Source of the DNA: Lytechinus pictus
Taxonomy: Eukaryota > Echinodermata > Echinoidea > Temnopleuroida > Toxopneustidae
Direction: 5' to 3'
Length of the DNA: 64,000 nt
Assembly: GCF_037042905.1 (NCBI RefSeq)
Contig: NC_087261.1
Span: 19,793,117-19,857,116, forward strand
In this document: piece after piece, positions 46,701 to 58,700 of the stretch
Position numbering within the stretch: position 1 is the first letter of the stretch
Layout of the letters: the number at the start of each line of letters is the position of its first letter
Position numbers and translations under genes: made by a program
The notes under the pieces: generated by a model
The model's input: the letters and a program-made list of their open reading frames with translations, nothing else
What the model was told of the DNA's origin: nothing
Databases searched by the model: none

Positions 46701-49700
46701 TCTGCGAAGTTTCATGATATAACTGTTGGCAGAAGTAACAAAAACCGTCCATGAAACAAACCCTCATTTCATATTTGTTAAAATTTTGACTTCCTCTCGC
46801 ATAGACTTGCGTACATTATGGGTGCATATGTTTAAGAATAAGTAACCCCTTATTTAATATGATGGAACTTTTTTTCAAGGCTGTCTTTAGCAATGTCATT
46901 TGGCAGTATTGTTTATCAACCTATGGACAGAATTCCCTGCAAAAATGAAATCGATTTGTTTATTTATGGATGAGTGAGCACGCATCAAAGTGGGAAAATT
47001 TGTATTTTCAATGTCACAGACTCATTTTAAAGGGTAATAAAGTGAATATTGGAGGCAAATTCGGTTTCAATTGTGACTTTAATTGCTGTTGTTTTTAGCA
47101 TCCATCATTTCTATCACCACACACTTTCCGAACTTTATACATTTTCATGGTTGAGCGAGCACATTCAAAAACTTAGGAATGAATACTCTTTATACTGCAT
47201 AAATGTATTCTTTTCCTAACAATTTCTCATGATCAGTTTAATTTATGGACAAAAATTAATCAGTGGTGGATCCAGAATTTCGAAATGGGGGAGGGGCATA
47301 TAATTGGGGGAGACACCAACATTTTCAAATTTTAACATGATCTAACAAGTTCTAGAGGATAATACCATAAACCCCTATGATGATACGTCACAATACAGGG
47401 GCCGCGGAACGGTTTTCAAAGTGGGGGGGGGGCTGACCATGCAAAAATCACAATCGTATGGTCATTTTTACATTTTTGTACATGCTTCCGCGGCCCCTGC
47501 AATACATTGTGCTCACTCAACCATGAACATACGATATCAAAATTGTGTGTGGAGTGGCTAACTGATGGATAGTAAATCAGCATAACACCATAAAATTCAC
47601 CTAAAAACAACTTTTGCCCAACTTTGTATTTGCACAATCTGAAAAACGACTCTTGTGACCTTCAAAAATTGTCATTTTTAATTCAATCTTTAATTACTCA
47701 TGCATGACTCAACCGATCAATCTCATTTTTCACCAGGAGGTGTTTGATGAGTGTAGAAAACCACCTACGAAATATCATATCTCAAAATAATACCGTTCAA
47801 AAGTTACAGCAATTTGATTTAGGGGGGACTTACTTTTTTGTTGTGTATATTTATATATATATATATATTGTAATGTAGTGATTGTATAAATCACTACATA
47901 AATATAGCCTAGACATCATAATGTAAAATACCCCTTCTCAGAACCATCCCTTTTTATGTCCATACCCCCTTCTCAGAACCCTTTTCATTTATTTAATCCA
48001 CGCCAATAAAAACCCTTATTGTTAATAGCTCAAACAACCCCTAATCATAGAACAAAGAACTGCCTTCCCCTTCCCAATAATCAAACCCCCCTTTTGTCCT
48101 ATACCCAAACACTTGGATTATAATTTATGTAGAAGCTTGAATATATATTGAGTGTACACCCAAGGGTGGAGGTTAGAGATAAGTTAAGATCATCACAGAG
48201 TTAAGATCTACATCGACGTAAGTTGTGATATGCTTTTCAACTCTACATGTAATATCGCTGAAGATGGATTATTAATCAAGTTTCTTGATTGAATTGTACA
48301 TCGAACGTTCCCGTGTGGTCATTGATGCTCCCAACTAAGATATGAACGATCCCAACACAACAATATATATATATATATACGATAAAATAACGAAGTATGT
48401 CCCCCGTCACGGAAAGAAAATAATAATCAAACTAAATGAAGAATAGTCAAAGAATGCTCAAATATTTGAGCATTCTTTGACTATTCTTCATTTAGTTTGA
48501 TTATTATATATATATATATATATACAATGTCCATTTCATATGGATTTCGAACCAATGTTATTGATCGGTGCATGGGTGTGTAGGTGTATTTGTATTTTTT
48601 TTCCTTAGGCGGTATATCCCTTCATTTATTTTGTACATCTCTTTTTTAATCCGTCTGTGATGTTGGATAGATATCGACAGCGATCCTCCAGTTGTGACAT
48701 GCTCTAATATTACTCTTGGGGGAGCCTTTCGTAATACCTTCTTTGGCCTCCGCTTAGATAATACGTATACTTACATGGATGAAAACCCCGACCCGAGTGG
48801 GATATCGTACAATGTAACCACAGGGTTCGCAGGAGACTTATTTCCTCCTGGAAATACTCCTGTTACAATGTTTTCAAGAGATACCTTTGACAACGTGGCC
48901 ACCTGCCAGTTCTACGTTCAGAATAGCCGTAAGTATGATTGAAATTGTAATCAATTGTAATCATTCTGGTCGTTCATAAAAGGACATACGTTTCATATTA
49001 GCAATAAAGTATGGTTGGGTTTACATCATGCCGGATGGCTTGTACTCTATCGTTATGTTAATAATCACAACAAATTATTTGGAACAATGTCTGACAAAGA
49101 CAAACTAAACTCACGGGGCTCATGAACGTCTTGCAGAGGTTCTGCAAGGATGCAACGAAGCAAATATATACAAGGGCAAATTCAACATGCGTATTTTATG
49201 CAACAAAAGTGAGAAAAACGTAAGCTTAAAATTATAAACGTTCGGAAGCTTCGTCCATTGTTTGCGGGGGTCGCTCATCATTCGCGAGTACTTAAAAAAA
49301 ACTTCTTCCGTTCTTTATCGCCTTTGGCATTTTTTTTTTTCAAAAAGGCACTTTTACAATTAGGTATTGTTAAATGATATTACGGTGTTTTCGCAACTGC
49401 ACCGCGTGGGACGGATTCAAGAACGCTTTAAATGTATTGAAAATACCTGTGAAATGACAATGAAACCGCAGGGGGACTGTGACGAAAATTGGTGAACCGG
49501 AACAAAAGTTTTGTCCCAAGTTCCGGAGCTGACGAAAAATTGCAAATCTGTCGTTTTTCCATAGTCCAGGGCGAAACTGCTGTTTGCATTCAAACTTTCC
49601 TATATATGCCTACACCACTGATCCTATTGAACGGGATAGCGCACGAATAAAACTATTAGTTATTCCTTTGAATTAATCAAAGATCATTTTGTCAGCCCTT

Positions 49701-52700
49701 TGTTACATGCCCTTCGTCACAAAGCAAAAGCCAGTGCTAAACGGCAATAGTATATGACCACATCGGATACTTAGTTGCACAAGGCGCTTCAGACAAGAAA
49801 TATATATATATATATATATAAATATCCAAGTCCAAAGTTTAAAAATGAATACATAAATGGTAGGTCTGTCGACTTAGATCAATAGAATATAAAGAACTTG
49901 ATAAATAGTAAAGAGAGTACGATGTCTCGTTTCGTCATTCATACATAGTAGAATGGTGAAAAATAGAATCAGTCATTTAATCTGAAACTTCAAAATTAAA
50001 ATAGTCATGATAGTCGCAGCGGCTAACTTGATCACATGCCTTCATTTATAGACCTTATGTATTTGACATCATAATATCATAGCGCCCTCCCTCAGAGGAT
50101 ATAGGAATACACGTAAACGGAGTGTCAGGGATGTGCCAGCTGCAGATCACCAACACATGCAAAGCAATGGCTTTAGCCTCTTAGATGGCGGCGACATGAC
50201 GTCAATGCATAAGGTCTACTGGGAAACAAAGTAAACCGTGAAAAATCCTTTTAACATGCCCTGTTAGACAGACTATACTAATCATCCTTTTTTTTAAGAC
50301 AGTCAAAAGCTTGCCTGTCACCTGCCCTGACTTGGATCGGAATGTTACCCTAGATCTGGGGGAGACAGCACTTTCCTTTGATCCAAATTTCGGAGCTGAT
50401 GACGTCATCAGGTTTCTCCCTCTGTACCGGTTTCACAGAAACGTGAACGTTGAGGCGTCCATTGATGGTTTGCCTGTAGGGAGCCATGTTACTGCGGGGA
50501 GACACGAGGTCGTTGTCGTTATCTCTGATGACGTGTTATCGAGGACATGCACAGGATTCTACAACATTGAAGGTAAGAACAGGCAGCGCCATATAATAAT
50601 AATAATAATAATAAACAGTTCTTGTATAGCGCATATCACAATTATGAATAATGTCTCTATGCGCTTCCAAAGGACTTGGATATTATTACCCCAGCTGTAG
50701 CTTGGCTGCCGTAATTACTAAGATTACAGCGCACACGCATTTCAAGGAATAAATTCCTGCCAGGTACCCATTCACCTCACCTGGGTTGAGTGCAGCACAA
50801 TGTGGATAAATTTCTTGCCGAAGGAAATTACGCCATGGCTGGGATTCGAACCCACGACCCTCTGTTTCAAAGTCCGGAGACTAATCCACTGGGCCACAAC
50901 GCTCCACTATCACATGTATCACCTCAGTTTTCTCTTGAACACTCAATATAAACGTTTTCAGGAGTCTACATGGTCTCCTTAATGCATCACTAATATCAAG
51001 GGATAGTTTCATGAAGCATGTGAAAAGACTTGAATGTCGGATGTTATAATCGACAAGTCCCGTTACCATATATAAACCGGAGGCCTATTTTTCAGCCAAT
51101 CAAAATCAAGGAAAACTATCAGATCTGACAACTTGTTGGATGACCAATGTTGAGGAAACGCTCCCTCGAACTAAGATTGCTTAAATTCACCTTAATCATT
51201 GCCTGTTATAAATGTCGGGTGAGTTCCATGTAAGCTTCGGGTTATTTCCTATGGACGGCTGTAAGGGCAAAAATTAGTGACCTTAGAACATTGCCACCAT
51301 TATATTTTGCTGTGCTCTTATATTTCTGCCGTTTCGTTTCTATATCTGCCAGTCTGTTTTTGAGCTACTCGGGGAAACTCATTTTATCGTAAAATAAACT
51401 TCTTTCTGAATCAGCTGGGTTTTTTTGTGGCTGTCATATGCGTGTGGGTGTGTTAGTTCTGTGTCAGTCTATAATTCTGCGCTCTTATATTTTGCAAGCT
51501 GTCTATATTTTGTGTTTCAAGTTTTCTTTACTTTAGAATTTATAGTTGTAGATCTTTATTTCAGTGTTTTTATCGAATTTGTTATTCATATTTTTTGTTT
51601 ATGTTTTAGTTTTTCATCTTAACTCTATAAATATTACTCTCTTTTTGGGGGGGTGCTCTTATTTTATATCTGTTGTCGATATTTATGTACGTAATTTTAT
51701 TTATGTAGTTTTGTCCAATAATGATTGCCTGTATGTTTGCACTTATCTTTAATCTGTGATTGTCTTCCTCCCAATCCCTATATTTCTTTTGGTCTTCGCT
51801 GTTCTTATTTTAGTCTTAATTTCTGCAGTTGTTTTTATTTTTTGTCTTATGTTTATTTCGAAAGTTGTTTTATTAGGTTTTTGTTTATAATCTTATGTTA
51901 TACTATTATCTTATTTCTGCATTATAATCACACTTATTTCTGAATGTTCGTTCTAACATGGCTTATTCATTTCTAATGTAAATGAATTTGGCCCTTATAG
52001 CCGCCCATAGGTATTCACACGAAACCTACACTGAACTCACCCTGCCTTTAATAACAAGCCCCCATTTCACGAGGAACTACTGCCTAATACAGGTCTGCAA
52101 ACAACGATCAGCAGGAGGCTTATGTTGACTAAAATCATAATCATTATTGCAGCATGGTCGTTTAATTTCAAAATAAATGATGATGATAATAATTTAATGA
52201 TTATGATTATATATTGTCTCTGTTTGCCATGACAACAACACTTCGGAAACAAAATGCTTGTTTTGACCCTTCTTTTTTTTTCTTTTACTTTTTTCTCTAC
52301 GTTATTGAATTAAGAAATGTAACACTTTTTGTCATTTCAATTTTCATATTTGGCTTGATAGGAAAAACAATTTGTTTTATTATTTTCAAAAAGCATACTT
52401 TGTTCCCACGTTTTGAAATATTCAGTATAATTGTTTAAACATGAAAACGAACTATCTGATAGCACCTTGTTGATTCCTTTTTGTATGAAATAGTATTTTC
52501 CACCTGTGAAAAAAATACAGGAATGTAATTTGTAAAACTATTTTTATTTATTTCTGCTGACACCCATGTAGCAAGACAACGCTTTTCTAAACTAGGTGAC
52601 AAATAATAATAATAATAATACACAGCATTCATTATGCGCCATCTATCTAGTAAACTATTTCGAGGGATGGAGGGATTACGGGAGGGAAAAAATCACATTA

Positions 52701-55700
52701 ACATACAGTATTCAACAACTCTTTTCTATGAACAGCTAATATTTAAATCATAATTATAGTGAATAATGTCATCTTCATTCTTCGATATTTCAAACAGATT
52801 TGAGCATAGAAGGCATTTCATTATCTTGAAGTGGTAAGATAACCTTCACAGCAAAAAACTGTGGTGTTAACCGGTGTACATAGAGGACCACACCAGTTAT
52901 TTTACACCGGTGTTGAATTGGTGGTGTTAGTTTTACACCTATAGGTGTCATTACAACACCTTTGGTTGTTACATTTACACGCTTTGGTGTTATTTTTAAT
53001 CTCTAGGGTGTAATTTTAAAACCTCGGGGTGTGGTCCTCTATTAACACCAACTGGTGTCAGTTTTAACACCGCAGTTTTTACAGTGTTTATGTGGGGTTT
53101 TTTTCTTGCAGGAGTAGTGGTAAATTGCGACGTCAGACAACTGTCATTGGAAATCCCTTCCAGTGTTCTGAAAGATGGAGTTGATCCCTTCTCTCTTCAT
53201 TTCCTTGATAATTCTCCTGGTGATTGCAAAAGCTCTATAGATACTGATGGGATAATACATCTATCGACTGCATACGACGCTTGTGGAACCACCTCAGAGG
53301 TAAATCCATGGCCAGGTGCCATCTATCCCGGTGGGTGTTTCATAAAATGGTCGCAACCTTACGAAAGATTTTTACGCACGACTGGTGACCCTTGCTTTTG
53401 CTAATACTTCAGCCACATTTCCCCTACGGCGGCCGTACGGCGAGTCGAAAACGGCCGTTTTATTCATTTTTACTCAAACCACCTATATGTAGCTGAAAAA
53501 AATGTTAAAACGTCTGTTTCCGACTCGTCGTATGGCGGCCTTAGGGGAAATGTGACTGAGGTATAAATAATGTATTCCTATGAAGCTGACTAAGCACAGA
53601 GCATGTTCCTGTCGTGCGTAACTCTACGAACAGTTACATGACCCTTCTCACCCCCCCCCCCCCCCCCCCCGGGGTTAAAAAAACTTTCTTGCATTCAACT
53701 GATTGTCATTATGCATGATTAAAGCAAACAAATGGGAAATCGGAAGCATATATTAATAATAAATTATTTAATATGCATTCGCCCATTCGCCATGCATTGC
53801 CTTACAAATAAGACCTACACTGATTAATCATATTAAACTTAGCAAATCCCTCAACATCCAAACTGATATTTTTTTACATGACCATTAGCATACAATACAC
53901 AAAATTCTACATGTACGGCCGTGTATCTCTTATTTCCTATTTATTCCACACACACATATTTCCATATTGATCGTGTCACATTTTAGGTTGTTTTTTGGTT
54001 GTGTGGTTTTGTTTATTTTATGTTGTTGTTTATATTGTTTTAGTATAGTTTATGGGAAAAAAACAGAATTTGACTATCGGAAAGCTCCAGTGATTTTCTG
54101 GTAGCAATTTGATATTATTATTATTATCATTATTATTACTACTATTATCATCATCATCATCATTATCATGTTTTATTGTTATTCTTTTCTCTCTCTAAAA
54201 TATAGTCATCGGGGGACAACATTACTTTTTCCAACGCAGTTACTGATTCAATTGGAGCGAACGGCCCCAACATCCACCTTCCAGTCCAGTGTGTATTTCA
54301 CAAAGATCGGGTTGTCGATGGGACTCCTTTTGACGTTACAAGGGATAGCTTCTTTTCGATCAAAGGTGTGCTAAAGGAGGAGCACATTGACCAATCCCAT
54401 GTGGTTTGTCATTGATTGTATATTATAAATAAGTTCAAGTTCAAGTTTATTTATTCAAAACCAAAAACATTACATCATAATCAAAAATAGATATACATAC
54501 AACGTAAATGAGTACATAAACATACATCAATTAGATTATAGCATAGACGAATTGGTTTTAGGACCCCTTTATAAGCGAAGCTTGTGAGTAGGGCCCTGGA
54601 ATACTTATGATTATTAACATAAAACATAGGATATACTAATATACAAGATACAAAAGAAGAGAAAAAAATATATATAATAAGGTTAAGACGCTAAAAATAG
54701 AATGGAAAACTACTTCAAACACACATATACACACACACACACAACCACATCCACCCACATATGCACATACTAAACATAAATTCTGAGTAGTTCGTCAACT
54801 TAATTGTAAATACATCAACTTGAAATACATATTGAAGGAAAATAATTATAATTTCTCAAGAAAGCAAATTTTGGATAATATTTTGAACATGAAAAGAGTT
54901 TTTTTTATATCAACAGGTAAATTGTTCCACTCTTTAATACATGATATGTGAAAGGAGGTCAGAGTGACATTTGTTCTCGCAAATGGCTGACGAATAAGAT
55001 CCTTCTGACGTGTATTATAATTATGTATTTGTGAATTCTGAAGAAATAATTTTTTTAAGATACATTCTTGAGGCATTGATTGTAGTTTGAACATGAACAA
55101 TGCACAATTGAACGACACAAGTTCACGTAGTGGTAGCATTTTCAGACGAAGAAATAACGGAGTACTTGGATGTCTATAATTAGAATTTGTTATAAGTCGT
55201 TTTGCCCTTTTCTGCAATACTCTCAATTTATCAAGATAAGACTTGAAAGTGTTTACCCAGACAACATTACAATATGTCAAATAAGGTAGAACAATACTAT
55301 TGCATAATGTTATCATTTCAGGTAAAATTGATTTTAACCTAAAAATAACACCTACACTGCGAGACACCTTTGTGCAGACAGCATCTAGATGATTTTTCCA
55401 GGATAGATGCTCATCGATATATAACCCAAGATACAAAATATTGCACTTGGTTCAACATCATGACCCCCTATATGAAGACAAGTTATATGCCCTGGAAGCT
55501 TTTTACCCTTAGAGCGGAAAATTATGCACTTGGGTTTTCGAATATTCAACAATAGCTTATTGCAACAAAACCATGAATACAGCTTCTTAATTTCTTGATT
55601 TGCAACCAGTAGCCATTTTTTTCTACTGACTTATCAGATAGCATCAGATTGGTATCAGCATACAGGGAGTATGAGAATAATGTTGATGAATGTATTATAT

Positions 55701-58700
55701 CGTTTATATAGATCAGAAACAACAGGGGACCAAAAACAGAACCCTGAGGTACACCATAGTTAATCGTAGCATGTTTGGATCTAGATCTTTCTATCATAAC
55801 AAATTGTGTCCTATCACACAAATAGCTTCGGAACTCTGACAATGCTACACCACGAACGGCCCCAAATAAGTAGTCTTAAGATACGATTTTGATTAAACTA
55901 TTAATATTACAGTGAATAAATAAGCATATTATTTAATTTGTTTGGAGAAACGAAAATTGTTTTTTTTTAGAGTAAAAGTACTTGTTTTGCTACTTGTTTT
56001 GCTACTAGTGAATTGGTGCGTTATCATACAAATGGGTCTTTATTACTAGACAACACTGATCAGAGGTTTCCCATATGGCATGTATGGGCGAGGTACTTGG
56101 CCAGATTTTAGTACTTGAGGACTAGAAGTGGTACTTTTAAGGCTGTTTGTTCACATCTGCTTTAAGAGTGAACGCATTCTATTGCAAGAGTTGTGTGTTC
56201 CGAACGTGCTGGGGTTTAATATTTTTAGGCGGCGACTTGCTGACGTTGTTTGGTGAGGCAACAATGATTAGGCTACTGATGGCATAATATCGTATAAATC
56301 GTTTGTACAATCATGATTATCATTAGTTATTCTTATAAAATAAAGTCATGTTATGACCTCACGTCTCTACCTCTGGTAAATCATTAGTAGGCTAACCATG
56401 CTAGCAGTTTTGGAATAGTGACTGAATTTTTTAATGAAAGGACATGGAAGAAGGAGTAGGAATCGAGAGTGAATGGAGCGTTGTGGTCCAGTGGATTAGT
56501 CTCCGGACTTTGAAACAGAGGGTCGTGGGTTCAAATCCCAGCCATGGCGTAGTATCCTTCAGCAAGAAATTAATGCTCATTGTGCTGCACTCAACCCAGG
56601 TGAGGTGAATGGGTACCTGGCAGGAATTTATTTCTTGAAATGCCGAGCGCGTAAAAGCTGATTGAGCTACAGCCAGGGTAATAATATCCAAGTCCTTTGG
56701 AAGCGCATAGAGACGTTATTCATGTGTTATGCGCTATACAAGAACTGACTATTATTATTATTATTATGTTTCCATTGCAACTGACAAATCACACATTCTA
56801 TCAATACTCTTTCATGTTTTTTTTTTACCTGTACCCTATCCACCACCATCTTTGACTTCTCATGCAGTAAAACATTCACTGGTGTCAATCCAAGCGGTGA
56901 ACATATCGTTCAGGGGGTGGGGATGATATATTGTCTCACCCCCCCCCCTCCCACCACCACCACTTGAAAAGTAGGATGCCATGGTTTTAAGCCAGTGAAA
57001 ACACTGGACTCTCAACGTAGAGGGGCTGTTTTGAATTTTTGAGAAAAATATAAGAAAGGTTCCATCATTGTTTCCGCATTGACTCAGGAACGTTCTTAAG
57101 CCAAAGAATGGGAGGGGCGATGAAAGAGCCACCATGCTTCGTCCCTCCAATCATTTGAAACTTTGAAGATAAGAACATTTCATAGCCCTTGTTTGTGGCT
57201 ACAACCATCACCTCTAATTTCTCACAGGAAGTAAACTCATAAAACCAAACGTGTTTTTCATTAAAAAAATATATATATTTCGGTTGTCAAGTTACGTAAT
57301 GTACACATGTTTTTCGATAAGTTCGGCTATAATTTTTACAATAAAGCGGGAGTGTACTGTATATACATGTACATGTTTGATAGTGGGAGCTGTTATCATG
57401 AATCCCTCCAAACGCGAAGGGGTTACAATTCATTTTTTTTTCTGTCACTTCAGGGTTGGCTTCCTTTCATTTGACCTTGAAGAGGTACGATAGCAAAGAG
57501 TTCACATCGGTGGCCACCTCCGAAATGGTTCCTCTACGACAGATTCTCTTCTTTGCGGTGTCTTTTCGTCATGACCCGTCTCCCGATCTCTCCCTCTTTA
57601 TTGATACCTGTTGGGCAACGCCGGAGCCTGCTCCGAATCATAATGGTTCAACGAGATACACTTTCATCCTGAACGGGTAAAGGTTTGATCAGACATGGCG
57701 CGACAAGTTCTTTGTGCAACCCGTTCATCATGGACTACTGTCAATCTGTTTAAGCTGACAGGGCCCCGTCTTACAAAGAGTTAGGATTGATGTGATCAAC
57801 CTTAACTATATGAAAATTTATCATTGTCATAATTTTTCCAATTACAATGAACGTATAAGTGGAACGTTTTGACGAAACATGCATTTTACATGTTGGCGGT
57901 GGTAGCTTTCTATAGTTGTGGTTGATCGGATCAATCGCATTTCTATGTAAAACGGATGCGTTCAAACATCTTTCTGCAATTAGGTCATTTAAAAACCAAA
58001 GGTATTCGTTATTGCTCCGGGCATGTCATCAGGGTCGGCTTGAGGACGGTTTCATTTGTGTAACTGTAGCCTCAATCCATATGGTCAATTTGATTAGACT
58101 GATAAGGTCTATTAAACTTTAGATGGGCGACATTGAGGGCCCCCGTGAACGATTTTTACAGAAGGCACCATCCCCCCCCCCCCCCCATCCTTTTAATTAT
58201 TCGTAACTTTTCGCTCAGGGACGTGCAGAGGATTCAAGAACAAAGTAAATGTATCGTCAAATGCCCGTCATGACAAAGAACATCTAAGAAATCTGTCGAA
58301 AAGTGTTGAACCGGAACAGCAGTTTAGTCCTAGATTCATAGCTGACGAAAATATGCAAATGTATCGCTCACCAAGAATCGCAAAACTGCTGTTTTGGGTT
58401 CAACAATTTTCGTCACCAACTTCTTCGATGTACTTCTTTATTTTACGGAGCATCGTACAATACATTTATTCTTTTCTATAATCCCCTTTCATTGTTGAAC
58501 GACAACTTCCTTTCGTATTGATCCTAGTTGGCGGTAGTGTCTCTACGAAACCTGTAATCGGCCTACAGGTTTATTGATTGCGTATTATTATTCTTTTAAA
58601 ATTGCCTACATTTTGCAAGAGGCAAACTGAAAAAGTGAACTGTGTCCGCAAAGATGCTAGTTTGATTTTTCAAACTGAGGATTCTGTATTTTTCTTACTT

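Larger units (their letters stand above)
54366..57453. other. Gene B intron 5, with an antisense LINE and a SINE
   Basis: Holds the minus-strand LINE at 54431-55870 and the SINE at 56474-56767. 55871-56470 and 56770-57450 contain nothing recognisable, apart from a G/C-run near 56940. Confidence 0.45.

Noticed and set aside
48681-48928. Alternative acceptor for the first HYR exon at 48679-48680
   Set aside because: It would break the phase with the next exon; 48671 keeps the 1-1 phase shared by the neighbouring exon.
54846-55436. 196-codon minus-strand frame as a host gene
   Set aside because: The peptide is the RT C-terminal region of a LINE whose RT core lies just upstream with a mutated catalytic site and a frameshift.
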